A stretch of DNA of 64,000 nt from Temnothorax longispinosus (GCF_030848805.1 NC_092358.1:15592469-15656468); one strand, 5' to 3'. Shown: positions 53,948 to 64,000, counted from the stretch's first letter. A program made the numbers and translations. The notes: generated by a model not told the origin, from the letters alone.

Positions 53948-54410
53948 CCGCTGTTCTTGATTTGCCTATCCCTCTTTTTTGTTTTGTATCCTATGGCTGC
54001 GTGCACGTCCTACTATCCCTTCTATATCCGAGCTTCCCTTCTATGTCTGGGCTAGTCTATGCCCACTTTCGTGCCTCTTTCCTACGTACTGTCGCCCCTC
54101 TATATTACTTACCGTCTATGCCTCAACTGTCACTTCGTTCCAGCCACTTTCTTCACTTTTCACCTTTTAACCGATTTCGCCCCCTTTTAACTCTTTCACC
54201 TCCGCCGTCTCACATCTCCATCCCTTGCTGTCCCGCTACTCTCGCTCTCCCCTACCCTTTCTGCAACGCACTTTTCTACCACTTTATCTCCGCTATTTTC
54301 ACACCTGTCACCTTCTATGTTCCGGAACCGGAAGTCAAATTAATAACTTTTTCTACTAATTATTCATTTTCAAATTATAGTAATATATATTTTTCACAAC
54401 ACCTCCACGG

Positions 54411-54640
54411 AAAGTTCGACTTTCCATGCCTGTAGAGAGGGGCGAAAGTGACCAATTTCACGCCAGGGCGGCATTAGCGGGCGGAAAGTAACCACTTTCG
54501 TCCCTATTTAGCAGGACGAAAGTAATCATTTTTCGCCCTAGGGAGGAAAGTGGTTATTTTCTGTCCGCTATGCCGTCCTGGCGTGAAATGGCCACTCTCG
54601 CCTTTCTCTAGGCATGGAAGTCGAACTTTCCGTAAAGATA
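54411..54640. repeat. palindrome with about 105-bp arms, CGAAAGTG motifs
   Basis: The left arm CACGGAAAGTTCGACTTTCC ... GGCGAAAGTGACCA is mirrored by the right arm ending GAAGTCGAACTTTCCG. Inside, GGCGGAAAGTAACC / GGTTATTTTCTGTCC also pair. The centre (about 54518-54537) contains AGCAGGACGAAAG. It is non-coding, starting 60 bp beyond the LINE-B target duplication. Confidence 0.75.
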
Positions 54641-54662
54641 TTGTAAAAAATATCGTGTGTAC

Positions 54663-54763
54663 CTCGGGGCGAAAGCTTTTTCAGACTTGTGTGATTTGCC
54701 GCCTTTGCCTTCGGCTCGGACGGCAAACTTCACACTCGTCTGAAAAACGCTACTTTCGACCCT
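54663..54763. repeat. hairpin with CTTCGGCTCGGAC loop
   Basis: CGAAAGCTTTTTCAGACTTG pairs with the right arm CGTCTGAAAAACGCTACTTTCG, and TTTGCCG with CGGCAAA. Together with the palindrome before it, this may be one composite MITE. The stretch 54764-55570 holds GCGTGATATC-family repeat pieces (about 54770-55020 and an inverse piece 55100-55190, AACCCAAGTGATATG) and no gene. Confidence 0.6.
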
Positions 54764-55570
54764 TGGTGCACAATATACTATTTTCAAAAAAAAGTAAAAA
54801 AAGGTACCAAGTATACGCGCAATGTATGTTGTAAATCTAGTAATTCTAAATGGTATAGTAGCTTTATTTAGTTTATTTCTTCCTAACAAAATAATTCACA
54901 AAATTGCGTTACCTAACTTAACCCAAGTGATATGTATTTCAAAAAAAAGATGTAAAATCTTTAAATTGCGTCAATTGCAAAGAGAATATATATATATATT
55001 GCTTTGAAAAATAATTGTTGCGCAACTACTTTTAAAAAATAAAACTCAAGTGATACGTATCTGTGTATTCCCATTCAAGGGTCTTCTCATTCCAACCCAA
55101 GCTTTAATTCATTTAAAGATTTCACATCTTTTTTTGAAATACATATCACTTGGGTTAAGTTAGGTAACGCAATTTTGTGATTAATATTACGTAAACATAG
55201 TATGTACTCTATATAAAGGCACAAGATGAGTATTAATAATTTATTAGAAGTAAAGAAATGCAATTGATTATGAAATGCTAGAAATGTATATTTTTTACAT
55301 ACATATTTTATGCAGAACAAATATAACGAAATGCATAAAAGTATTGGGAAAGTTTTTTTATGTTTACAATAAAAATTGACTCTTATAAGAAAACCTTGCG
55401 TAAGAAAAATATGTTTGCTAACTATTTAAAAAAAAAACGTTTAAAAAATGTAATGTATCATAAAATCGAAAATTAAATTGCACAAAAATAGATATAAAAT
55501 CAATGTAATTAGCCAAATAATACTTTTTTTTAAACCTAAATGTAAAAAAAACTTTTTTAAACATACTATA

Positions 55571-56177
55571 CAAAGTGTTTCAGAATTGTTCGGCGCTATT
55601 TTAGGGAAATATTTTCTAGATCAAAATGAACAAAAAAGTTTATATAATCATATGTTCCAAACTTATTTATTAGTAAGATGTTAAAGAGTAAAGATTACGT
55701 TTAATACAGTAAAACATTTAAAGTATTTTCGAAGTGGCCGCCGTTTTGTTGAATTTTTCTTGCGTGCCAATAGGTCTACGATAAACTAAAGACTTCATCC
55801 AACCTCGTAGAAAATGGTCTAATAGCGTTAGACTATTTTCTATGGAGTTGGATAAAGTCTTTAGTTTATTGTAGACTTATTGGCACGCAAGAATAATTAA
55901 GAAATCGCATAATGGAAGCTACAGCAACTATTAGGAATAATTCTACAGATACTACTGATGCCAGAGAAACATGGATACATATGATGCTGAATGCTGCATT
56001 CAACAAAACGGCGGCCACGTCGAAAATATACTTTAATATGTTTTACTGTTAAACATAATCTTTACTCTATCTTACTAATAAATAAGTTTGAGACATGGGT
56101 TTATATAAATTTTTTTGTTTATTTTGACCTAGAAAATATTTTCCTAAAATAGTGCCGTGCAATTCTGAAACACCCTG
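55571..56177. mobile_element. mariner-like non-autonomous element, 607 bp, with internal hairpin
   Basis: The ends CAAAGTGTTTCAGAATTG and the inverse of CAGGGTGTTTCAGAATTG are flanked by TA (55569-55570 and 56178-56179). The arms are about 180 bp (GAAATATTTTCTAG, AGAGTAAAGATTA, GTAAAACAT, GGCCGCCGTTTTGTTGAA). The core 55759-55892 is a near-perfect hairpin (CTTGCGTGCCAATAGGTCTA). No transposase. Confidence 0.75.
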
Positions 56178-56179
56178 TA

Positions 56180-57530
56180 TATGTTTAATAAGTAAATTTT
56201 TATTTCATTTTTTTGTAGGTAATTCTATTGTAATTTTATATAAATTCTAAGACTTATAAGATGGACTTAAAATCAAAGTATAAAAACTTGGCATGCCCGG
56301 TTTGTATTTAATCAAATCAGAAGATGTTTATAACATTAAATTTATTTAAAATAGCTATTAAATATAATTACATTAAATATTTAAAACAGTTATTAAATAT
56401 TAATGAAATTTTATTAAATATTGAAAATTTAGGAAAAAGTTTTTTTATTTATTATTCTTCCGTATAGTATTATGTTTTCTTTTTTTCTATCTAGTATTAG
56501 ATGTAAAGATAAAAGGAATGGAAGGAGAAAACATATAAGGACAAATCGTGTGATTAACTTGTATGTATTTTATATATTTTATATATTTGGCGTAGTTTCG
56601 ATTTTCATAATTTGATACATAATGTGTGGTCATATTATGCTCCTACAGGTCTTATGTAAGATGTGGCTAAAATCACTTTCATAATTATCCAAATAAAAGA
56701 TCCATTAAAAGAGATATCTTCATGGGTAAATGAGTAGCTGAAAAAGCGAAATGTTTTCAAATTGTATACAATATGTTATTAAAGAATTATTATATTAGAA
56801 AATATTTAATTGCGATCCTATAAAGTATTTGTATACTTTTATATAAATTTCAAAGAATTATATTAATATAATATAATTAATTTATAATATATATATGTGT
56901 GCATATGTGTTATAAAGGTATTTCAATACTTTTGTATATAAGTAAACATTTCTTTAATAAGAAAAAAGAAGATAGAGATCTTTACTATTTCTAAAGTAAA
57001 GGAAATAAATTATGACAAATAAAGTTAAAATTTTATAGTTTGATTAAAAGATTTGATGTATAGAAAAATAGTAATATTTTAAAATAATAAATTCATGAAT
57101 AAATTATAATGTCAATATTGAGTGATTAACGAGAGAGATGATAATAGCTTGTTATGCCATGTCACAAAATATTAAATTCATTATTTTGCTATTATATTCT
57201 AATAGCTTCATTAGTAAGAAATTTCATTAGCAATATTGCATTATAATGTATTATATAGCGTATTATAGTTTAATTGCTAATTGGCATTAAATTATCTACG
57301 AATTAATAGTTATAAGCGAAAAATAGCCATTGGTAATGGCTGCTAGACAAAATTTCCAACCGATAGAAAATGTTTGTTAATAAATTCTGCTAAATTGAAC
57401 CTTGTATCAATTTCTGAAAACAATATAATATAATTATTATTATAGTAACATATTTATATTTGTAATAAAAAAGAATCACGTTATTTTTTAATTCTAGAAT
57501 AATTAGGGCTAAACAAATTGCAATATTATA
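56180..57530. other. AT-rich intergenic DNA, nothing recognised
   Basis: No frame above 60 codons with features, and no inverted-repeat boundary that I can support. Confidence 0.5.
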
Positions 57531-57677
57531 GCGTTTTTGACTGGGCCCGGTTTCAACCCAACCTGAGTTGAGTTATGACGTCACATGCTGGAATAATCCA
57601 ATTAGAACCTAGAAGTAGAATCTGTGACGTCATAATCCAACTCGGGTTGGATTGAAACCCGGCCCAGTCAAAAACGC
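57531..57677. mobile_element. 147-bp palindromic MITE
   Basis: GCGTTTTTGACTGGGCCCGG and CCGGCCCAGTCAAAAACGC are its ends; the arms continue through TTTCAACCCAACC and TATGACGTCAC. TA is on both sides (57529-57530 and 57678-57679). Confidence 0.8.
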
Positions 57678-57983
57678 TATTACATAATTCCTTGGAGGAC
57701 TAAAAACACCTAATAAGCTTTAAAAACAAAACTCGGTCATCAAGAAGTTAAGCAAGAAAGAGCCTACAATTTTTCCTATAATAATTGCAACTGTAACGAA
57801 ATCAAGACGAAAAGAAGGCTCACATATATAGAATGTCTCTTTTCGGAGGAAATGTAGCTCGAATATGTGGCTGTAGCTCTATTGATAATGAAAATGGTGT
57901 ATATATTATAAACTGACTATGTGTGTATGATTAAGATTATAATTTATAATATATAAATTTATAAAATATCAAATAGTTATAAG

Positions 57984-57989
57984 TTTATT
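57984..57989 (-). terminator. candidate poly(A) signal of the OBP gene
   Basis: AATAAA on the minus strand, about 103 nt after the stop codon at 58092, a normal 3' UTR distance. It supports the gene ending in the fifth exon. Confidence 0.5.
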
Positions 57990-58091
57990 AAATATAAAAT
58001 TAATTTTTCTGGATGTTATTCTCTCTTTTTTAATTTCTAGAATCCCGCTCTTTCACTGTTGTCACGAAAAGATTTACGAAATTATTAATAT

Positions 58092-59926
58092 CTATCTTAC
58101 CATTGAATTATAATCGTAGATGCATTTGGTATAGTCATATGCTAACTGACATCCATCCATCGATTTCATTGCTGTAAAAATAGAAATTAAACACAAACAA
58201 ATTATATATGAAATTTTTTATGGAAAACATTTCGGACTATTTTTTATTTTATTCAAAAAATATTTTATTTTAAAAAATTACATCAGTTTTGCTTACCAAT
58301 TGAATGACATTTTTCCATCGCTTTTAAAATAAGTGATACAGAGTCTTCCTGTAACATGTGTTCCGCTATTTTTGAGAGAGCTTTTTCAATTATCTTGTCA
58401 TTCTTCATCTGAAAAAAAAAGAAAAGTATATTGCTGTAAGTATTGATAAAAATCGTAAATGAGTTATGTAATTTGTTTCTTTTTTTTAAATTATTTTATT
58501 TGAATAAACAGCTATACATTTTTTCTTATGTACAAGTTCTTTTATCAATATCAATCAGTTTGTTGAGTATAAAATTTGACAGTTAACTATTTAACTAACA
58601 TGGATGAATTTGCTATATTAATTTATTGGGAAATATACTGATTTCTTAATTAAGGTTTATAGAGAGACATCTAAATAGTCGTAACACTAATTTACACTGC
58701 AAATTTATCTCATTTCTATTTTTTAAACTAATTTAAAAAGATTTGAGAAATATTTATAGAAAATTACTAAAATTTTACTTACCACTTTTGTATTCAGCAT
58801 CATACATTTGTAGTAACATTGCAATTTCCGATCAGATACGAAATTACCTTTGACTGCATTATCGGGCAACTCTATGCACAAATCGATATTAGAATCTTAC
58901 TGTATTCTTTATTTTTAATATATTATTTTTTAAATAAATTATTATTTTATCTGCATATATTATAAAAAATGTTTATTATATATTTGCCCATAAACACATA
59001 TATTTATTATCTATTTTTATTATGTAACGTAGCTTGAGTGAGAGAGAGAGAGAGGCCAGTAACTTGGTTTTAACAAATACCCCAATTTTCACGAGTATTA
59101 AATCTTGTCTTTTAATATTAAATTTAAAGTTTTAGTTAAGTTTTAAAAATTTAGTTTTAATTTATATAATATATATAGATAATATATAAAATAATACAAT
59201 ACAAGAAATATATTATAATATTTTAATATAATTTTCGGTATTCGATTTATTGTGTATTTTAATATTAATCAAACATTACCTACATATACTACATATTATT
59301 AAATTTTTATAATTTTTTTCTAAATTGAAAGACATGATTATAAAATTGTATTACATAAAAATCTAAAGATCTTGACGGTTAGATACATTACATTTTGTAA
59401 TATACGTAAGTTTGCAGTTTTTAATATGACATACTTGGATCCGTGCCCACCCTGTCAAGACAATGCTTCTTCACCGGTTGCAGAGCCTCCCTTATTTCGT
59501 CAAAGGACAATTTTTTCTGCGGAAATAAAAATAACTCAATGATAAACGTGAGACATGAATGTTTATGTTTAAACAAATATATATAAATTATAAAATAAAT
59601 ACACCAATCTATTTTTACAAAATGATTTAAATATATTTCTCAAAAATTATGATATGAAATTTTAGTATTAGTTATTATTTTTAATCACTAATACACTACA
59701 CACATCACACACACACACACACACGGTAAAATTTGCAGAATTTGTAACATATTAAATACAATGTTAATTATAAATTTTTCTTAATTTTTTTCAGATTATT
59801 TATTGATGTACTTACGCATCTTTCTTATTTTAAGAAACTTACACTCTCTGCATTTTGAAGATTCGCCATAACCACACACGAAATGAAAAAAATTGTACCA
59901 GTGGCTTTCATTCTTATTCGTTGCAT
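58092..59926 (-). CDS. odorant-binding protein, classical six-cysteine, five exons
   Basis: The coding exons on the minus strand are 59926-59843, 59516-59435, 58871-58783, 58408-58297 and 58171-58092; all junctions have AG/GT and consistent phases (0, 1, 0, 1). The predicted protein is 148 aa. A signal peptide (TGTIFFISCVV core) occupies exon 1; a second Met at 59911 may be the real start. The cysteine pattern is C-x26-C-x3-C-x40-C-x10-C-x8-C (KKHC, LQCYYKC, MEKC, DGC, TKC), matching classical insect OBPs with three disulfides. OBPs are secreted carriers of small hydrophobic ligands such as odorants or pheromones. The last exon reads to TAG via ...YNSMVR; a GTAAGA at 58100-58095 could instead be a donor to a short final exon, so the C-terminus is less certain. 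The gene is tandem with 63845-63930. Confidence 0.93.
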
Positions 59927-60006
59927 TTTATTAACCTTTTTTAATTTTTTTTTAACGTTTTTTTAACGCGATTAGGCCTCTCGATGAATCGCCACTGAGC
60001 CAACTT

Positions 60007-60046
60007 TTGCAAATCATATGCAAATACATCCGTTTACTTTTATATA
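60007..60046 (-). promoter_or_regulatory. candidate OBP promoter: TATA box and octamer
   Basis: On the minus strand TATATAAAAG (60046-60037) lies 111 nt before the distal ATG. On the plus strand ATGCAAAT (60018-60025) is a perfect POU-type octamer next to a second TTGCAAAT (inverse pair around CATATG). A TCAGT initiator-like motif lies at 59998-59994, about 50 nt from the TATA start, which is further than usual. POU factors are known regulators in insect olfactory tissue; a role here is inference. Confidence 0.4.
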
Positions 60047-60049
60047 CGG

Positions 60050-60946
60050 AAGTAAAATAGAAGGAGAACCTTTAATATCGTGAGGTGGCACATCTTAATA
60101 CTTCTAAATTACTATTTTGGCTGACGTAATTAAGGATACTTAACACTAATACTGACACCCGAGTCTTATTATCATTCCCAGAGGTCGGATAACCACAGCC
60201 TCGACCATAGCATTATGCAAGTTACTTGCGGTCTCGCAATTATGTATTTGACGATGCAAAATGCATGCATAAGGAAATAAGCGTCGAAAAACAAGATGAT
60301 TGTTTCTACAGAAACAATTTTATTGATAATTATAACAGCTATAGTTTTTGTATAAGATTAATTTATTATCTGTAGCTTTATTTTTTCTACATATCTTTTT
60401 TTAATTATTATTGTTATTATAACATAAAATTTTTGTTTTTAAGCATTACTTTCTTGACTTTAGTTTTATTCAATTTAGTTTTAAAGTTTTGATAATAAAA
60501 ATAAGTAAGAAATTCTCAATAACTGTTGATTGTGATTTAAAAATAAAATAATCACAAAAAGAAATTTGAAAGAAAGCGAATCGCTAATTTAAAAAAATAA
60601 AAGAATATTGCACTTATTTTTAGGAAATAATTTCTCTCTTCATCATTTTATCCTATTTAAATTACACTCTAAATGCTAATTAGAAGTTTTATTATTAAGA
60701 CTATTCCAAAGCTCTGCGCTTTTTTTGTGATTTATATAATTTTTTATTATAAATATAATTTATATCATAAATATAATATAAGAAAATGTAATATTTTTAC
60801 AGAGTTTAATTTATTGTTTTATGTTTATTAAAGTATTTGAGAACAATGAGAAGATTTCTGAAAACTATGTATATGTATTTATGTTTATATATTATTTGTT
60901 AACGAGAAGTATAATTTTAAACAAAAATACATCAATTGACGCAGTA
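60050..60946. other. OBP intergenic region, AT-rich, nothing further recognised
   Basis: The upstream flank of the OBP gene. No frames with features. Confidence 0.5.
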
Positions 60947-61233
60947 GGGTAACTGGGGGGAATATGCCAGTGTGAGGGAATATGCCACTCGTTATGTTTA
61001 ACAAAGCTACGGCTAGGAGCGTTGTTGTAAATGTGAAATTGTTAAAAATATTATATCTGACGTTTTGCCCAAGTTTTACTTACTTCCTGTCAATATTGAC
61101 GTAAAACACGGTCGGTCTCGCTCCACGTATACTTGGCACGAGACACTACCGTGTTTCTTGATAGTTTTTATGGGGTAAGTACAGTATATGACAAGTATGA
61201 CAACGTGCTTTTTAGAATTTTTTTAGTGTTTTA

Positions 61234-62304
61234 TCTATATATATATAGAAAGATGTCCTGAGTCCTGACTCATTTACTGACTCATCAACGCCCAGCCCAA
61301 ACCCCTGAACCGAATTTTTACCAAAACTATATGAAATAGGGGTAGAATTTTCCGGGGAGTGCTGTGTATAGTTTTTTGTTACCGATTTTCTGGAAACCGG
61401 TTTTCTAATTTTTCGGAAAATAATTGACCGAATTTCAAAGAATTATAGATCAAACAGGGGTAGAATTTTTCGGGGAGTGCTATAAAGTGTATAATTTTTC
61501 GTTACCGATCTTTTTGAAAGCCGGTACCAAAATTTTTTCAATTTTTCGAGAATTAATTGACTGAATCTTAAAGAATTGTATATGAAGTAGGAGTAAAATT
61601 TTACGGCAAGCGCCATAATGTGTACAATTTTTGTTACCGATCTTTTTGGAAACCGGTTTTTTTAATTTTTCCAATTTTTCAGGAAATAATTGATTAAATC
61701 TCAAAGAATTATACATGAAGTAGGGGTAGAATTTCCCGGGGAGTGCTATAAAGTGTACTATTTTTTATTACCGATTTTTTTGAAAACCGGTTCCGAATGA
61801 CTGAATCTCAAAGAATTGTACATAAAGTAGGGGTTGAATTTCCCGGGGAGTGCTATCAAGTATATAATTTTTCGTTACCGATTTTTTTGGAAACTGGTAT
61901 CAGAAGTTTGACGAATTTTTCGGGAAATAATTGATCAAATTTTAAAGAATTGTATTTAAAACAGTGGTAAAATTTCCCGGGGAGTGCTATAAACTGTATA
62001 GTTTTTCGTTACCGATCTTTTTGGGAACCGGTATCTTTTTGGAAATCGGTTACGAAATTTTTCCAGTGGGAGAAAGAAAGGGAAAGAGAGTGAGAGGGAG
62101 AAGGAAATTTTTTAGAGAGGGAGACAGAGAGGGAGAGAGAGTGAGAGGGGAGAGAGAGGGGGGAGAGGGAGAGAGAGAGAGGGAGAGAAAGGAAGAGGGA
62201 GAGAGAGAGGGGGGAGAGGGAGAGAGAGAGAAAGAGAGAGAGAGAGACTATATGTGTGTCTTATTACATATGTCCTCCGGGGCGAAGCCCGAGTAACCAG
62301 CTAG
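61234..62304 (+). mobile_element. non-autonomous Helitron, 1071 bp
   Basis: It starts TC (TCTATATATATATAGAAAGA) after an A and ends CTAG before a T (62305), the A-to-T insertion rule of Helitrons without target duplication. The 3' end has a short stem CGGG/CCCG (CCGGGGCGAAGCCCG) 9-10 nt before CTAG. The interior has six tandem units of about 110-130 bp (about 61330-62060) with AGGGGTAGAATTTTCCGGGG and GTTACCGATCTTTTTG, then a GA-rich tract (about 62070-62248). There is no Rep/helicase gene, so it depends on an autonomous partner. Confidence 0.82.
62070..62248 (+). repeat. GA-rich low-complexity tract
   Basis: GAGAGAGGGA-type sequence without a strict period, inside the Helitron 3' end. The 110-codon frame across it is composed of E, R and G and is not a gene. 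Confidence 0.9.
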
Positions 62305-63088
62305 TATAAGATATTCTTTAAGCATTACATTATTTTTAACTCGATCAGCTTGTTGTTCTATTAATATTGGTTAGGATGAAAGTATTCAGTACGTCGCCGA
62401 TTCGTTTTACTGGCAATCGTATAATACAGGCTCATTTTAATATAAAACTGCATCTTGGGGGCTTGGGGGAATATGCCACTACTTAGATAAGGGTAAAATG
62501 CCAGTACTGTTTACAGCTTCCTAACCCTAGTAGCAGGATACTGCTATTAGTAGGTTATAGGAAACTGTAAACAGCATAATATAAATATTTTGCCATATAA
62601 ATATTGAAAAAATTATGAAAAAATGATGAAAAAATATTGAAAAATGTTGAATAAAGACGTTTACTTTATGCGCTAAGAATATTATAGGCTACGTACTTAA
62701 TATTTAGCAAAATTGTATTTCGAATAATTTAGACTACTTGTAGCACACAGAGTACTATTGAAATGCAAAGAAAGTAATAAAAATATTCTTTTACATGTTT
62801 TTAGACAAGAATACCCTTCTAAAGTTAAATTACTATACATGTTTGTATATGTGGCATATTATCCCATACTATGTGGCATATTACCGTAATATGCCACTTT
62901 GCAACACTTTAATTGTATTTCTTTCTTTTTAATAGTAAACGATCAAAATATTTCATTATAACCATATATAAATAACAGATAAAAGAAGGAAAAAGAAAAC
63001 CAGTATGAAAAGATACTTCAAAAAGAAAGAGAAATAGGAAAAAAATCTTATTTTTCTTAAGTGTGGCATATTTTCCCGAGTTACCCTA

Positions 63089-63844
63089 CATAAAAAAGAC
63101 AACTGACCATATGACTACGTTATTACATAAACTACTATGCTTATTTGAAATTTTTTTGTCAAACTTTGAGTAAAATTTCAAGTAAAATATCTAAAGATCT
63201 AAATCTCCATTAAAAAATTTAATTATACTTTTACTTAGAATTTAAGATTGTTTCATACGACTTAAAATTTGCGTGAAATTACAACAGATTTACAGAAAAC
63301 TAAAATATAATTATGTTAATTAAACTTATGTAGTATCTTTAAAACTGTTTCTTTTTTAGGTTTACTTTGTAATATTTGGCTATTTAAATTGATTTTATAT
63401 CAATTTTTGAGCAGTTGATTTTTTATTCAATGATGCATACATTTTATGCATCAAATATATTTCTCTTATACTTGGTTCCTTTTTTTACTTTTGAAAGGTT
63501 TTTTTTATGAGATTTTTATTATTTTCAAATAAAACTAACTGTTACTCTTTCACATGTCGTTTAAAACTATTAACCAGTTGTAATTATAATAAATTAAATA
63601 ATGCCTATATCATTGCATATTAATAATTATTAATATTACTAATGTATAGTTATGTACAGTAATGTATATTTCACTTTGCCACAATCTATTAATTCATAAA
63701 GTTATTACGATTACACAATTCTCGTAACATAGACGATTGAAATTAATATATTTGTACATTCTTATGTTTGCCTAATGCTAAATATAATTACATCTTTTTG
63801 TTGTATGCGATCGTATTATTATTATCATCTACGTTTGATGTCGA
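63089..63844. other. AT-rich intergenic DNA between element and second OBP gene
   Basis: No frames or repeats that I can support. The 3' UTR of the second OBP gene should occupy its right end. Confidence 0.5.
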
Positions 63845-63930
63845 TTAAGGGAAGAAGAAGTGATCCGGATCTGTTTGATAGCTGCATTTCACAAACTGAT
63901 AAGTTGTTTCGCAATCGTCGCCAGCAGGTG
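63845..63930 (-). CDS. second odorant-binding protein, last exon only (gene continues off right edge)
   Basis: An acceptor TTTTTACAG at the right is followed by an 86-nt exon that starts in phase 1 and encodes (x)PAGDDCETTYQFVKCSYQ, ending TDPDHFFFP and TAA at 63847-63845. It has Cys5 and Cys6 of a classical OBP with the diagnostic x8 spacing (CETTYQFVKC). The phase of the intron equals that before the last exon of the gene at 58092. The same strand and the order indicate a head-to-tail OBP cluster. The ending differs from its neighbour, so the two are paralogues rather than recent duplicates. Confidence 0.9.
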
Positions 63931-64000
63931 CTGTAAAAAGAAAAGAGTGCTATTTACACATTCTCTTTTACATTGCAATCTGTGCTAATGGAAGATATGT

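Larger units (their letters stand above)
49239..54336 (-). mobile_element. full-length two-ORF LINE, 5.1 kb, purine-rich sense strand
   Basis: Both sides carry the 13-bp duplication AAATTAATAACTT (49226-49238 and 54337-54349). The 5' end starts GACTTCCGGTTCCGGAACAT on the minus strand, followed by a 389-nt 5' UTR, ORF1 (53947-52886), ORF2 (52848 onward) and a roughly 130-nt tail after the last in-frame stop. The 3' end is TATCTTATCTATCT rather than poly(A). The sense strand is extremely purine-rich. ORF1 is a coiled-coil protein; ORF2 has APE endonuclease and RT without RNase H. Only one disabling change is visible (TAG at 49543). Clade not assigned. Confidence 0.92.
60947..63086. mobile_element. 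TA-flanked element, GGGTAACTGGGGGGAATATG type, carrying a Helitron
   Basis: The ends GGGTAACTGGGGGGAATATG and the inverse of TATTTTCCCGAGTTACCC are flanked by TA (60945-60946 and 63087-63088). AATATGCCA is doubled in the left end (GCCAGTGTGAGGGAATATGCC), recurs at about 62468, and the inverse occurs near 62870-62890. About 61095-61160 is a fragment of the CGAGACCGACCGTG repeat. Excluding the Helitron it is about 1.07 kb. No transposase. Confidence 0.75.

Noticed and set aside
49692..54435. Many plus-strand frames rich in Ser, Pro, Leu and Phe
   Set aside because: They are complements of the purine-rich LINE-B ORFs and 5' UTR, without domains of their own.
61964..62296. 110-codon Glu/Arg/Gly frame
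   Set aside because: It spans a GA-rich low-complexity tract and Helitron 3' end; the composition follows directly from the simple repeat.

Overview
This is a eukaryotic, AT-rich, insect-type window that is mostly transposable elements. Hymenoptera, probably an ant, is the best guess: a classical odorant-binding-protein (OBP) cluster sits beside I-type LINE, Copia, hAT, P-like, Helitron and TA-flanked elements. No species can be assigned from the sequence alone. I see no CRISPR array, operon, rRNA gene or intact tRNA.

Layout. 1-2.7 kb: palindromes and an 83-bp minisatellite. 2.7-16.1 kb: an AATATT-rich repeat element split by a complete Copia LTR retrotransposon (3014-15103, 253-bp LTRs, target duplication ATTTC). 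The Copia is itself split twice: in the reverse transcriptase by a 5.4-kb composite of fold-back and palindromic repeats (4183-9622), and in gag by a P-like THAP transposon (12302-14239, 8-bp target duplication). 16-27.5 kb: AT-rich DNA with several MITE-like and TA-flanked elements and a possible orphan signal-peptide exon. 27.5-44.1 kb: a decayed I-type LINE on the minus strand, split by a hAT transposon (29614-35841, target duplication CCACGCAA) and by a TA-flanked element (39145-43507). The hAT in turn contains a TTAA-flanked element, which contains a palindromic MITE, so the nest is four layers deep. 44.2-49.2 kb: further repeats, including an inverted second copy of the 20.3-21.9 kb element. 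49.2-54.3 kb: a full-length two-ORF LINE with a 13-bp target duplication. 54.4-57.7 kb: hairpin elements.

58.1-64 kb: the host genes. A five-exon OBP gene (58092-59926, minus) has all six cysteines at classical spacing. The last exon of a second, tandem OBP gene (63845-63930, minus) runs off the right edge. Between them lies a TA-flanked element with a non-autonomous Helitron inside it.

The only clear host function is the OBP pair: secreted carriers of small hydrophobic ligands in sensillar lymph or haemolymph. The rest records successive transposon insertions whose order can be read from target duplications and nesting. Points worth following are the P-like element with two convergent genes, the hAT with roughly 600-bp terminal repeats, the Copia with nearly identical LTRs but a dead, cargo-filled interior, a shared terminal architecture among TA-flanked elements, and the 30-aa-periodic fold-back array.
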